From contig CM068315.1 of NCBI GenBank assembly GCA_034766995.1, forward strand, positions 20,074,344 to 20,138,343: a stretch of DNA of 64,000 nt, given 5' to 3'. This document shows, piece by piece, positions 28,204 through 39,801 of this stretch. A program made the position numbers and the translations under genes. Each line of letters opens with the position of its first letter. Positions within the stretch are counted from its first letter, which is position 1. The notes below the pieces were generated by a model, which saw nothing but the letters and a program-made list of their open reading frames with translations, was not told where the DNA came from and made no database searches. Source of the stretch: Acanthacorydalis orientalis (Eukaryota > Arthropoda > Insecta > Megaloptera > Corydalidae).

Positions 28204-28262
28204 AAGGTATATATATATATATGTGTGTATGTGTGTGTGTATGTGTATATGCACGAGTGTAT
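28204..28262. repeat. (TA)n(TG)n microsatellite
   Basis: A short TA then TG/TATG tract just outside the mariner. Confidence 0.85.
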
Positions 28263-28265
28263 ATA

Positions 28266-28689
28266 GAAAGTACCGTTTTATAAGTTTACATTAATGAATA
28301 CACATTTATCTTTTTATAAGAACGGTCGGAGATGTGTTACAGATTCATAAATCTATAACAGATCTCCGAGCGTCCTCATAAATTATAGACAGTAACTTAA
28401 AAAATGTAGGACCTTAATAAGTACTTCAAAAAGCATAATTAACTTCTTTAAAGTGAGACAATATTTTTAGCACGTGTGCAAACATAAACAGGAATACAAA
28501 AATAACCAGATGGAAACAGCGAACTGCTGGAGATGCGTTAAAGAAAGACACCTAAATATAATAATTCGAGATACATAAGAAATATTCCATTTTAAAAAAA
28601 TAATCACCTATGCAGACTACATCCCCTATTCTATCGTATGGAGCAATTATCACTGCGTAATAATCTTATGCTCTGCAACAGCATATTCG
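28266..28689. other. AT-rich DNA with a local inverted repeat
   Basis: CGGTCGGAGATGTGTTACAG (28323) is mirrored by CTATAACAGATCTCCGAGCG (28353), an imperfect hairpin of about 20-bp arms. No gene was seen. Confidence 0.4.
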
Positions 28690-29075
28690 GCCGATACTGA
28701 CGTACGTGAGGCAACGAGGCATGTCTTTTGCAGCACGACAACGCTCGGCCGCATGTCGCAAAAGGGGCCAAAGACGTTATTTGTTCGTTGGGCGGAGAAG
28801 TTCTCCCACATGCAGCGTACTCACCGGACCTAGCCTCATCAGATTATCACCTATTCCAATCGCTCCAGCATCACTTAATTAATACCCATTTTAAAACAGT
28901 GGAAAAGATTCGAAAATCCATTAACGACTTCATCGAATCAAAGTCGCCATATTTTTTTCGACAAGGGATTCGTCAGTTATCCGATAGATGAAGCAAAATT
29001 ATATAAAATAATGAGGGATAGTTTGACGATTGAAATGTATTCCATTTTTCCGTAAATATTCATTTTCTATAAAAA
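28690..29075 (+). pseudogene. Mariner transposase C-terminal fragment with 3-prime end
   Basis: It reads LLQHDNARPHVAKGAKDVI (second Asp), LPHAAYSPDLASSDYHLF (third Asp) and FIESKSPYFFRQGIRQLSDR, followed by a stop. The 3-prime non-coding part (CCATTTTTCCGTAAATATTC, then ATAAAAAAAGGCAC) is shared with 10745-10895. The first half of the element is missing. Confidence 0.85.
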
Positions 29076-29094
29076 AAGGCACTGCACACGTAAT

Positions 29095-29985
29095 ATATTT
29101 ATATAAGAAATTTTCAAATAAAACGCAAAATATTTGATTCATTAAAATTTATCCAGCAAAAAGTATTCTTCATCGCTTGCAATAATCTTATGCCAACACT
29201 TCAACCAATCTTTGATAAATTGTTCGTAATCAATTAACGGTATACCTTTCATCTCGGCCAGTTAATTTTTCTAATGATTTCAACCGAGTTAAATCGGCGC
29301 CCTCGCAACGGCAATTTGAGTTTAGGGAATAAGACAAAAATCACAAGCGGCTTGGTTATGGGAATGAAACGCTTACAGGGTGATATTAGTTGAGTTATTG
29401 ACCAACAAATCGCGAACAGGCATTGAAGTATGGGCGGCCCATTATCGTGATGTAAAATCCACAATACCAGTTGATGTTTGCTGATCGCTTCACTCAAACG
29501 CTTCATAACACTTATATAATATTCCCTATTGACTGTTTGCCAATCATTCAGTATCAAATAATTTACTTTTTGAACAAGTTCTTCATCGGTCAATGTTGAC
29601 GACCAACCCGAACGAGGGTAGTCACCTACCAACTCTCGGCCCTCTTTCAACAAACTGCATCACTTACATATCTGTGTTTTCGAAAAACACTTATCTTCAA
29701 ACGCTTTTTCCAACATTTTAAGCGTGCCAGGACCAGAAATTCCTTTTTTGACATAAAATTTAATACAAACCCATTTCTCGATAAATTTAGATATAGTGTA
29801 AAATATGCCAAACACTATAGAAACATCAGCTGTTCACAAATGGTTTGGGAGATCGAAATAATTTTTGGTATAGATAACAGTGAAATGATTGACAACATTA
29901 TCATTTAAAAAATGTTAACTTTGGGTTTACGCGATTATTTTAAAATAGAAATTCCTGAAACGTTTTGATCAAAGTAGTATATAAA
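29095..29985 (-). mobile_element. Internally deleted mariner, ends not fixed
   Basis: The interval contains the broken mariner gene at 29141-29773 with room for ends on each side, but I could not match clear terminal inverted repeats, so the limits are approximate. Confidence 0.5.
29141..29773 (-). pseudogene. Mariner transposase, internal deletion plus frameshifts
   Basis: From ATG 29771-29773 the minus strand reads VCIKFYVKKGISGPGTLKML and EKAFEDKCFSKTQICK, then a stop; the frame resumes as LLKEGRELVGDYPRSGW and DEELVQKVNYLILNDW. It then jumps across a deletion (loss of the second helix-turn-helix and first Asp) to TVNREYYISVMKRLSEAI. WILHHDNGPP carries the second Asp. A frame slip hides the third-Asp motif before LFPKLKLPLRGRRFNSVE. 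The last codons, SDEEYFLLDKF then TAA, agree with mariner C-termini. Confidence 0.85.
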
Positions 29986-30161
29986 TTACAATCCTAAATA
30001 AGATTGTTATATCACAATTATTATCACAGACATAATAAATGTAGACTTATAATACGTTCGTATATTTTTATTCAGTATAATAAATTGAATAAGTCAATAC
30101 ACTTGACACTGTCTATCCCATTTGGAATAAAAAGGTGTCAATATATGTATCTTTGTGTATA

Positions 30162-30169
<8 letters not shown>

Positions 30170-30210
<41 letters not shown>
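30170..30210. repeat. (TA)n microsatellite
   Basis: About 18 TA units. Confidence 0.95.
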
Positions 30211-30211
<1 letters not shown>

Positions 30212-31592
30212 ATTAATTAACCGTCTTAGAGATTTTCATTATTAAATACAGTTTTACTTTTTTTAATCTAATATGTATGTAAATATTTATTAGCGATAAT
30301 TCAATTAATGCAGCAACACAGACAAATTCTTTTCTTAAGACATGGAGTGAAATTTGATTTTTAAATAAATATAAAATATCTATCTTGCTTATCAAAAAGT
30401 GTTTTATTTTATTAATACCGTTGTATTTTTTAACTAGTCTAGCACATTAAATGATATCTAATTTGTTCTTATTATCTTACTGGTACCAATGCAAGTTCTC
30501 AAGAAACTTCTGATAAAGATAGTTAATTCATAAACATTGCATTTCATATTACAGTCTGTTAAACTTGTTTATATTGTAAAAGCGGTAGATCTACAGAATG
30601 AAATATTTGTAGTTCTCTTGATCTTCTATTCGGAATTTTTAGAGTACAATTCTATACTAATTACACTCTATAATGATTACCTCTCTGGTTATGATATTTA
30701 AAGTCGTACAAAGACTTCGTAATAATATGTATAAAAGTAAATTTGTAATTAAAATTAAATATAAACAAATCGTACTAAATACGAATAAGAATGAAAGGAA
30801 AAAACGTAACTGTCGAATGCATAGATTAACACAAATATGAAAATAATGAGCAGAAATATTAAACGACGCGAAAGTAGTAAATAATATCGAGAGTAAGTAG
30901 AACGATACGAAAAAGTATAAAAAGGTATAATTTTAATATTATATGTTTTCAGTCCGGTTTCGTTTTTTATTAAAAATTTCAAGAACGGTGTAGTCATAAA
31001 TACACAATTTCCGGCATAATTCAGCTCGTCTAAAATCCACCGTTGTAGATAATTAATTTTCATTATATATTTTGTTCGTGTGTAATTATAAAACGACAAA
31101 AAGTTAACTTCATGATCTCAATTCAAAGTAACTTAATAGAATCGTTAATTAATCCTTTATACATCCACACATTCTATTCGAGCAAGGAAAACACGTTCAC
31201 TTTAACATAAAAAAGATGAGAATTGATTAACGGTTCTTTCATGGAAATAGTTATTAAAATAAATTAAATAAAAATATAGGACTATATACGTACGTATTTT
31301 TTATCGCAAAAAAGTTCAAATAAATGAATCCGCTGCTATTGAACAAAAAAAATCAGGGAAGATATGAGTAAATCCTAAGAAAAAAACAAGATTGCCATTT
31401 AATGAAACCAAAAAAATGTAAAACTATAAAAAAATAATATTTCTGATTGTTTACTGTTTAATAACACTTCAATTGTTTGAACCCTACAGGGCACGAAATC
31501 GATTATATAGAAAAGCGTATGTACTTGAAAGAACGGTTTTCAGAACTTACCGTCTACTAGCATTACAAAACGAATCAGTACATTTTTTAACT
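30211..31592. other. AT-rich DNA, nothing recognised
   Basis: The minus strand stays open for about 114 codons near 30755-31099, but the translation is low-complexity and unlike any known protein. Confidence 0.4.
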
Positions 31593-31596
31593 TTAA

Positions 31597-31817
31597 CCTG
31601 TTAGCTATGTACAGCGAGTATACTCGTCATGAAGATGAATTGAAAATAAAAAATGAAATTATCGATTTTTTTTAAAAAAAATACATGCTATATCGTTACA
31701 ATTCAATTTTACAGCAAAAACATATACTCTGTGTCTGAAGAGTATACTCGTCATCCCTTCATTTTTGCTACACAATGTAGGTATACACTTTTATAATAGG
31801 GCGACACAGTTAACAGG
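31597..31817. mobile_element. piggyBac-like miniature element (TTAA-flanked)
   Basis: Identical TTAA tetranucleotides (31593-31596, 31818-31821) flank 221 bp. The ends are inverted: CCTGTTAGCTATGT on the left against CCTGTTAACTGTGT on the right. TTAA duplication is the hallmark of piggyBac transposition. Inside, AGTATACTCGTCAT occurs twice. No protein is encoded, so it must have been moved by an enzyme made elsewhere. A related single end appears at 31912-31955 (TTAACCGCTTAATGTACAGC). Confidence 0.75.
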
Positions 31818-31911
31818 TTAAAATTAAAAATAGAAATTTTCCAGAATGGTCAAAATAAATTGAGAAAATCTAATGTCACAATAATGAATAAGAATCTAGC
31901 GTTCAACGGGT

Positions 31912-31955
31912 TAACCGCTTAATGTACAGCTATGTGACGTATACGAGTACGCACA
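31912..31955 (+). mobile_element. Solo end related to the preceding miniature element
   Basis: TTAACCGCTTAATGTACAGC followed by TATGTGACGTATACGAGTAC resembles the left end at 31593 (TTAACCTGTTAGCTATGTAC, AGCGAGTATACTCG). The partner end is lost. Confidence 0.4.
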
Positions 31956-31957
31956 CA

Positions 31958-32235
31958 TTCTTACACACACACACATTCTTATACACACACACATTCTCAC
32001 TCAAACATTCTCACTCACACACACATACACAATAACATACACATTACACACATAACACACACACACACACACATAACACACACATACACATAACACACAC
32101 ATACACATAACACACACATACGCATAACACACACATACACATAACACACAGATGCACATAACACACACATACACATAACACACACATACATACACTCACA
32201 GATATTCATACATATTCACACACATACACATGCTG
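31958..32235. repeat. CA-rich tandem array
   Basis: About 280 bp of CA-rich sequence. Its core (32045-32190) is a tandem array of a unit near 19 bp, ACATAACACACACATACAC with small variants, and the flanks carry ACATTCTCACTCA-type units. Long cysteine/valine frames on the minus strand are translations of this array. Confidence 0.9.
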
Positions 32236-32284
32236 GCTCATAACCTCTAAAAACGAACGTGCGCAGGCTACTCGACGCTGATGC

Positions 32285-32838
32285 TGTACAGCCGAAAGAA
32301 GTTTGGATGCCATTTTGCATTGACCTTATTCATACTTAAGTGTTCATGGACGGATGATTCATTATGAAAGATTGGATTTTGTTCGTAGTTCTTTCATTTT
32401 TAAGCGCCCGTCACTAAGCGCCAGAACTTCGACAAGTACGACACAATCGGATGTAAGTACTTCTACGGGGCGACCGGAACGCTATTCATCTTCCAGTGAT
32501 CCTTCTCCCATTCGAAACCTCTTAACCTATTCTTTTACCATAAAGTATGAAGTGGAAGCTTCGCCGTATACACCGTTTAATCGTTGTTTTATTTAGTACG
32601 GTGTAACCCTTCCTACTGTCAGAAACTTTATGATCGTACGATATTCAATTTTGGTTACTTGTGATATTGTCAAGAACACGTCTTATTCTAATCGCTGTCA
32701 CTGTACGACTAAGCAAGTTATAACCTTGAAATTGTGATTGAACTTTACTAAAACATGAATTACCACACTACTGATTCGACATGCGTGCGCATGCGCAAAT
32801 ATATGAGGCCGAGAATATTTGGCGCTACCCTCGTATGT
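32285..32838 (-). mobile_element. Truncated copy of the mariner at 51972-54598
   Basis: It shares long, readily aligned sequence with 52740-53060, 53385-53520 and 54514-54598, including the same terminus (GGCGCTACCCTCGTATGTAC). It lacks both nested insertions present in the other copy, so it shows the uninterrupted arrangement. The left half of the element is missing. On the minus strand it covers the mariner N-terminal half, with stops. Confidence 0.85.
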
Positions 32839-32900
32839 ACGTGTGTGTGTATGTGTATGTATGTGTGTGTGTGTATATATAATATATATACACACACAAA
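32839..32900. repeat. (TG)n(TA)n microsatellite
   Basis: A TG tract, then TA, then CA, next to the mariner end. Confidence 0.9.
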
Positions 32901-33044
32901 AAAAAATAATAAATAAACTCTATAAACAAAAAAAGCTGATTATTATTCGCATAAAAGTAATCTCAGAACAAATACAATCTAAAAAGTGTTTAAATATATG
33001 TATGTTTTACTGATCAACCTTTTTGTTTAAAAACACGTTTAATT

Positions 33045-33215
33045 TATTTCAGCATTGACGCAACCAATATTTTAGTATATTCACTGGAAACGTCAGCCCA
33101 CTCTTCTGGCAAATTCTTTATTATGTCTTGTGTACTTGTATTGTCATAGTTTTGAATACGTATATCCCAAATATGCCGTAGGTGCTCGAAATCAGCAATG
33201 AAATTATTATTCAAT
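33045..33215 (-). pseudogene. Tc1-like transposase C-terminal fragment
   Basis: The minus strand reads FEHLRHIWDIRIQNYDNTST and LPEEWADVSSEYTKILVASM, ending LK and a stop. The motif EEWA...YTKILVASM corresponds to the tail of Tc1 transposases, after the catalytic Glu. Nothing upstream of it survives here. Confidence 0.7.
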
Positions 33216-34190
33216 GGTTAAAATTATTTACAATAATTACCGTATGTAATAAAGTATTTATTTATTTAATAATATTTTTTTAAGTACACAAATATGGCAA
33301 TTATATATATATTTATATTTGTGAAAAAATTATAAATTTTGCTGTAGTCTCCGTCTTAAATGAAACCACTTGAAATAGTTAACTATTGGTGGAAGAACAG
33401 TATAACTACAATTGGTGGCGCACACAGGAGAGAGGTAAAAATCACTGGCGCGCCCCAAAAAAGGGGAAAAACACTAGAAAACAAAACAAAATCATCCCGC
33501 GAAAATGCTCCTTCGCCTACGAATAATACTGACTTAACCCAAATCAGTTGCTTCTGAAGAACACAGTTTCTCCAAATTAAAAATTATAAAAAGATAGTTA
33601 ACGTCATCAATGAGACAAAAAAGATTAGTCGGTTTGGCTATGATATCCATTGTAAGCGATGTATGTGAATCGTTAAATTTGACGATTTGATTCAGGATTT
33701 CGCGGAAATGAAATCTAGATGTATAAATTTCAAATAATATACATAATTCTTTTACCTATTAATTATTCTGTACAAATGTAACTGTTTTATAACGTGTTAT
33801 GGCAACTGTTTCCTGTTTGTGTTAAAAATGTTGAACCCATTAAATAAATATGTAAAAAAAATTATTAAGGTTTTTTTTTATTTTACGTAATTAGTCATTT
33901 CGGTATTAATAAAGGCGCTTTTTAGGAATGTCTACTTCAAGGGCCAATATACCACTGCACGTCTCTTTCAGCATATAATTACAATATAAATAAATAAGTT
34001 GGCGCGCAATATAAATATACCGTCTATATTTTAATAGTAGCTCTTATATTTTATTGAAGTGAATTAATATTGCTATTAATTAAGATTGCTATTATTAATA
34101 AAAACGAAACTGAATATTTCTATTTAACTAACTATTAATAAACTTCTGCCGATAACGAATCAATTTGCATATTACTGTTGTTTTCATAGA
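33216..34190. other. AT-rich DNA with one unassigned small reading frame
   Basis: An ATG at 33360 opens 65 codons on the plus strand (MKPLEIVNYWWKNSITTIGG), with less AT-biased sequence at 33400-33500. I recognise no family and see no splice context, so I do not call it a gene. Confidence 0.35.
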
Positions 34191-34195
34191 AATCG

Positions 34196-34735
34196 TTGTT
34201 GGGTGCACTGAGATATGTCAACATAAAAATATGGGAAATTGTAAATTTCAGGCATTCTAATTACCATCCAAATATATTAGGATGGAACAAGCAGAATAGT
34301 CAATATTGGAGTGTTAAGAATCCATCTGGATCACATCGAAAGCCGCTGCTTAGCCCAAAAGTGACTATGATGTGCACTTTCGTCTTTCGACATTATAGTC
34401 ATTCTTCTTCGAAGGCGACAACGGAAATCCCATAAAAGTTGGCAGAGCTCACTAAACTAATATAATGGAGATCTTGTTTGGTCAGCAAGATCCTCAGATT
34501 AGACGGCATTTGATTATTTTCTTTGGAGTTCTCTAAAGAGTAAGGTGTACATTAATTACCCACACACTATCCCTGAACTTAAATTAAAAATCCAATAAGT
34601 AATTGCGAGGATTCTACCAAACATGTTAAGACGCGTAACGAAAATTTTCCGAATAAAATTACAGGAAAACGTGCTCCAAATTGGTACTGATCTATCATGC
34701 GTTATTTAAAAAAAATAAAATGGCCCTATGCACCT
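34196..34735 (+). pseudogene. Tc1/mariner-superfamily transposase remnant
   Basis: Plus-strand pieces read GWNKQNSQYWSVKNPSGSHR, then LLSPKVTMMCTF, which fit the region preceding the second catalytic Asp in an insect lineage with the motif NKQNCRYW. The end gives FLWSSLKSKVYINYPHTIPE, LKLKIQ, RILPNMLRRV and KIFRIKLQENVLQIG. Stops and frame changes are frequent. This is a different lineage from the mariners with DD34D elsewhere in the window. Confidence 0.7.
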
Positions 34736-34816
34736 AACATAAATATGTAAAAATTATATAAAAATTCATTTAATTATTGCATTCATACGTTTCCCGTTCC
34801 TCTAGTGAACCTGTGT

Positions 34817-34831
34817 ATGTATATATATATA

Positions 34832-34876
<45 letters not shown>
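34817..34876. repeat. (TG)n(TA)n microsatellite
   Basis: TA, TG and TA tracts in succession. Confidence 0.95.
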
Positions 34877-34879
<3 letters not shown>

Positions 34880-34992
34880 ACATATTTATAAAGCACCTGT
34901 ATATTGTTACTTTGTTGCCATATATAATTCATTCAAATTTAAGTAACGGTTAACGTCCTTTCATACCGTATGTATATTATTAGTACGTCTTA

Positions 34993-35288
34993 AGCCGGGG
35001 CCACATATGCGGCATTCGCCGAATGCTGTTCGCCGATCGACAATAAACGGCCCAGAACTGTATATCTACATTGTACAGATACGCCTAAAGTGTAGACAAC
35101 GTACCTCTTTCACAATATGCAGATGCTCGTTCCCTTTGATTCATAACAAAAGACTGACATCGAATGGGAACAGCGAATACCGAGCATTCGCTTAAGCATC
35201 TGTATTCGCAGATCCATCCACACATTCGGCGGCGTTCGGCTAAATTTTGTTCGGTGTTCGATGAATAGTCGCATGTGTGGCCCCGGCT
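34993..35288. mobile_element. Miniature inverted-repeat element, PIF/Harbinger-like
   Basis: A 296-bp element flanked by TTA on both sides (34990-34992, 35289-35291). The ends are inverted: AGCCGGGGCCACATATGCG on the left against AGCCGGGGCCACACATGCG on the right. It is GC-richer than its surroundings and encodes no transposase. A 3-bp TTA target duplication is typical of PIF/Harbinger elements; assignment to that superfamily is inferred from this alone. A (TA)n array starts right beyond the right end. Confidence 0.85.
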
Positions 35289-35293
35289 TTATA

Positions 35294-35294
35294 C

Positions 35295-35388
<94 letters not shown>

Positions 35389-35440
35389 GTATGTATATAT
35401 GTATGTATGTATATATATATATATATGCATGCGTGTGTGT
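35294..35440. repeat. (TA)n(TATG)n microsatellite
   Basis: About 80 bp of TA followed by TATG tracts. Confidence 0.97.
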
Positions 35441-36236
35441 ATATTCGCACAGATACATAATAAATGTATTAACATTCTTCCCGTGAATGTAAATATATAC
35501 ATACGAAGATAATGTATTAACAGAAACAGGTTTGCTCGATGAGACCACGCGCGATATAATTGTAGGTTACACACATTTATTACTATTATTGTGATTGTCA
35601 GACTTATTACGTTCGTCTTATGGAATTTCATATAAAGTGAGACACTAAAAACACATAATGGTGATGCAGACCCTTTACATTCTTTTTGCACGTGCAAATA
35701 TTAACTAGCCCTTCGTTCAAATTTACGTGTACTAATTTGTGTTCCGTTACAACAACTCGACGGATGCGAACCGTTAAGGTATGATCGTTTATCACTCACA
35801 AATTCAACATACGTATTCTACAATCCACTTTTCATATTTCCGAAAATACCATCAGTCGTTGTTAACACATCAAATATATATATTTAAGATACAAATGTCA
35901 GACAAAAGTTGCCAAAATTCATAAATATCTACATTATAAATATTAAAATAAGTTGTAAACAACATAAGTGATACCCTGAGAATTTCATTTGAATTAGGAA
36001 ATTATTTTTTGTTTACAACGAACATTCGACTACATTCATTAATTAGCATGATAATATATTTGAACGTAACCATGTTCTAATATTAATTTAACAGAATGAA
36101 AATTTTAAAATTTCATTGACGTATTTTCTATGAAAACAAATACATGATATTTAAATATAAATAAACGATTGACAGATACGACAATGAAAAAACAAATATT
36201 GAATAATTTTAGGAAAAAGTCTAATATTTAGCCTTT
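35441..36236. other. AT-rich DNA, nothing recognised
   Basis: No exon or transposon protein recognised. Confidence 0.4.
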
Positions 36237-36240
36237 TTAA

Positions 36241-36924
36241 CTTTTTCAGTTCTATGAACCCATATATGCGTTCTGAAAAATCATTCACCATGACCTATGA
36301 ACGCATATATAGGTTCTCACACAAGCATTCAATTTATATATGTGTTCAATACCAACAATGCTTGTATGCCTAGATATTAAAATAAAAAAAACATAGTAAG
36401 AATGATTTTTAATGTTTTTTGAATGACTTTATATTTTACAAAAATATCCACCATTCAGAACAGAGGCTTGAGGAGGAAAAGTTCATTTGGATGACCTTTC
36501 ATTTCGATTAATGGAGACATTTCCCTTTGTTCTGCGGAACTAAAGATAATAACAAATGTCCTTCACGGCGAAGATGTATTGTTTGCGCAAGACATGATAT
36601 TAGGACTGACTCACGCTATAAATGCAAAAAGTGTAACATTGGTCTGTGTTGAACCCTGTTTCGAGATTTACCATACAAAAAATTATTAAATTTCTGAGTT
36701 AAAAGATATAATTTACTATTTTTAATTTGGATTATGACATGAATGTTAAATGAAATAAATGATTTTGTTAAAGTTTTTGCACTTTACTTTTCAAATAATT
36801 TCAGGTACAACCATTATACGTGGCATCGAAACTTCAATCTTGTTCAGGCCAACGTAAGCTTTATCGTAAGAAGTGGGCCGTTCACAGTTAAAGCTTTACT
36901 TCACACAACTCTGTGATGAAAGGG
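36241..36924 (+). mobile_element. Internally deleted piggyBac-like transposon
   Basis: TTAA on both sides (36237-36240, 36925-36928) bounds 684 bp. The ends are inverted: CTTTTTCAGTTC on the left against CCCTTTCATCAC on the right, a short diverged repeat of piggyBac type. It contains the C-terminal end of the transposase gene. Confidence 0.75.
36470..36695 (+). pseudogene. piggyBac transposase C-terminal cysteine-rich domain remnant
   Basis: HLDDLSFRLMETFPF is followed, after a frame change, by CPSRRRCIVCARHDIRTDSR and YKCKKCNIGLC, then a stop and DLPYKK. The spaced cysteine pairs (CxxC, then CxxC and C) are the zinc-binding cross-brace at the end of piggyBac transposases, used for DNA binding. 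The catalytic DDD domain is missing. Confidence 0.85.
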
Positions 36925-36928
36925 TTAA

Positions 36929-37324
36929 TTATTATTTTTAAAAATCTATGGAGTGATGTAAAAGTTATAAAAAAGCTATAACGAATATATAGACATGTAT
37001 TAAGAAGACACTGCATACTGTCAGAAAAACGAATTAGATAATATCACAAAAAATATTGTAAGAGAAACACCCAGTCGTACATATTATAGAAATCTATATA
37101 TTTTTGTACAATTATAGAAACAAGTAAACACATGACAAACTTTATTATAAATAGACTTTACACTCCACATATTAAAATAATAAATGCACTTCAAATCTTC
37201 ATTTATTAAATTTATTATGTGTATACAACATAAACTCAGTCACTTTAAACACCCTAGAAAACATAAACTTTAAAAATTCTCCCTTTCCTCTATATACCTA
37301 TAATATTTACTATTCTCCTAACAC

Positions 37325-37328
<4 letters not shown>
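36929..37328. other. AT-rich DNA, nothing recognised
   Basis: No gene recognised. Confidence 0.4.

Positions 37329-37390
<62 letters not shown>
37329..37390. repeat. (TA)n microsatellite
   Basis: About 31 TA units. Confidence 0.97.
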
Positions 37391-37392
<2 letters not shown>

Positions 37393-37773
37393 AAGTCTCT
37401 TTTTATGCCGTAGAAACGTTTCACACAAAATCGAATACAAAATAATCGCACAAAGAAGATATAACTTATGTTGAAAAATTAGGGACACGCTCTATAATTT
37501 TCTAAAATCGCATAACTTGAGCAAAATTACTTTCATCACTAACAGAGATAGTCAATGAATCAGATCTGCATGGTAAAGACATTTGGTTCTTCGCAAACAG
37601 AATTAGCGCCAACTTCACTCTCGTTCTGTGTTGATTTTTTTCCTCTGATAATGTAATCAGTGATTAAACTTGACGATGATGATTTTACTAAATGTTTATG
37701 CAGTACACGATATCCAGACATACAATTCTTCAGCTCAATTTGAAAAAGAATTTGAAGACTCGTCCAGAATTTG

Positions 37774-38181
37774 TCATGAACAAGAAAATTTTTTTTCCAA
37801 TTTATTGCAAAGTTGAAGACCTCCTTGAATTATATTTGCAGTGAGGGGGATAAATTTTTCTTCCACTTCACTATCGTTTTCTGGATCTTCTACGATATCC
37901 AAATTTATACTAATAATATCATCGTCACTTAAGGTATTATCCACAAGCAATTCGTCGACCTCATTCTGATTAAGGGTATCAAAACCGCCTCCATCAATTT
38001 CATTTGCCAAAGTAATGATTTCAGATGATAATGTCGATATTTGAATGGTTGCACTGTTTGCAACACATCCAGGCCAAGCTGTTTTCCAGCAAGCATTTAA
38101 AATTTGTAGTCTTATTTCAGCGATAACAGATACAACACGACTTAAACAATCCAAAATAGAAAATTTTAAATTAACAAACAA
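37774..38181 (-). pseudogene. pogo/Tigger-like transposase C-terminal fragment
   Basis: The minus-strand frame contains LDCLSRVVSVIAE, LQILNACWKTAWPGC and DEVDELLVDN with LSDDDIISI, the region after the DDE catalytic core in Tigger/Jerky-type transposases (helical CWKTAWP segment followed by an acidic stretch and LTDEDI-like motif). It is open for 135 codons but has no ATG start and no catalytic domain. The fragment at 9689-10195 is from the other end of a similar protein. Confidence 0.75.
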
Positions 38182-38771
38182 AAATTTTTAAAAAATATAA
38201 CAATTTACATTTACCGTCATTCAAAGTACTCGAGAACAGGGCTAATTGATTAACTGAGCGTTTATTACATTAAAATATTCAACTATTAATTTTGTGTAAC
38301 AAAAAATTAATCTTTCCCTGGCTAAAAAAAATCCAAAATTAATTCACCTTTAAGCTACTAACAATATGATCTTGTTTATATTTTAGAGGGCGACATTTTT
38401 TAATAATCTGTTCATATGTGAATCAGCAACGACACTTTTTCTAATATAAAATGTGTGTACTATCGAAAAAAACTAAACGAAATCATTAGTATATTTTTAC
38501 GCACACACAACAAATCACCCAGTTTTTCTCTCGAATTATTAACCAACGCCCTGTTTTAATTTTTATAAAAAAATAAAACATAAGAGTCGTCCTTGTTACC
38601 ATACGTGAAACAAAAGTGACAATATTGCAAATTACATATTTGCACACCTGTACTTCACGGTCAGTAACACTTTTCGCAGCTGAGAATTATTGTAGTTAAC
38701 GATTTCCGAAATTTTTTTTCTTAAATAATTTAAATTGCAAATTACAAGATTTTAAGCACGATTAGGTATGA

Positions 38772-38778
<7 letters not shown>
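38182..38778. other. AT-rich DNA, nothing recognised
   Basis: No gene recognised. Confidence 0.4.

Positions 38779-38823
<45 letters not shown>
38779..38823. repeat. (TA)n microsatellite
   Basis: About 22 TA units. Confidence 0.96.
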
Positions 38824-38826
<3 letters not shown>

Positions 38827-39202
38827 CATATAACCATCCATTTACCAATAACCATCCATTTTATTTAATACAAGAAAGTTAAACAATGAAGACGGAAAAA
38901 TATGAGAAAACATTATATCCTTAAATAAAATCTACATGGCATCCTCTTCTCCATGTGAATAACCATATTGATTGCCATAGAGGTAATTTGTGGCTGGCAC
39001 CTGATTTTTCAGTAGTGCCCTGATAGTCACTGGCGACTGCCACTAACAAGATTATTTAAAACGCTTGTAATAAATAAGCGCTATCCAATATAAAATTGTA
39101 AAAAAGCAAGCGGTTGGATAACAATGTGAAGTTAAAAATACACTATTCAACTAATAATAATTTATATTTTTAATAACACATTTTAAATAAATTAAATATT
39201 AA

Positions 39203-39797
39203 CACTTTCACAACGGGTGTCACGCATGCGTGACTTCGGCTACTAGCGATTTTCGGCGGGATTATAATGACGAAAGCAATGATAATAATTTTGATGATGA
39301 CAATGAATGATAAGAAAGTAATTTTATTCCAAAAGTGCATAATTTTCGAGGGCAGCCCGGAATACAGACGATATCTCTAGATTTAAACAATACAAAATCA
39401 TATTTATAATTCATTATTGAAGACAATTTCATATATACACTTGTTGCTGAGCCAAACAGATACTATCATCAAAACAACAGCAGTGACAATAGCATAACAA
39501 ATAAAAGGAAAGGTTGAACTGACATTAGCAATATAGAAATGAAAAAAAATGTACCGATTTTCGGTGATACAATGAGCAGACAGATTCCGTCAAATATGCA
39601 GATACTGCATGTACTAGGAAATATGCAGATACTGGCACTTTAGCAACAATAGTGTTAATACAATTAATGGGTAATTGTATGATCAATAATGTTTACACAA
39701 TTAATGCGTTTTAGATCGGTTGCTACCGTCTGAACGACTGCGAAAAATACCCGTGGATAACGAAAGTCTCGCATCTGAAACGCCCGCTGTGAAAGTG
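39203..39797 (+). mobile_element. piggyBac-like transposon, internally deleted
   Basis: TTAA target duplications (39199-39202, 39798-39801) flank 595 bp. The ends are inverted: CACTTTCACAACGGG on the left against CACTTTCACAGCGGGCG on the right. Inside, plus-strand pieces FIPKVHNFRGQPGIQ and, in another frame, VAEPNRYYHQNN match the N-terminal part of piggyBac transposases (the region normally reading ETNRYA). There are stops and a large deletion of the catalytic domain. Confidence 0.88.
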
Positions 39798-39801
39798 TTA
39801 A

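Noticed and set aside
30755..31099. 114-codon minus-strand frame
   Set aside because: Composition follows the local AT bias (Tyr, Phe, Ile, Leu rich), no domain and no homologue known to me.
32001..32209. Cysteine-rich frames on the minus strand
   Set aside because: Translation of the CA-rich tandem array in two frames; not a cysteine-rich peptide gene.
31958..32235. Regular repeats resembling a CRISPR array
   Set aside because: Units are contiguous low-complexity CA sequence with no unique spacers, in a eukaryotic context.
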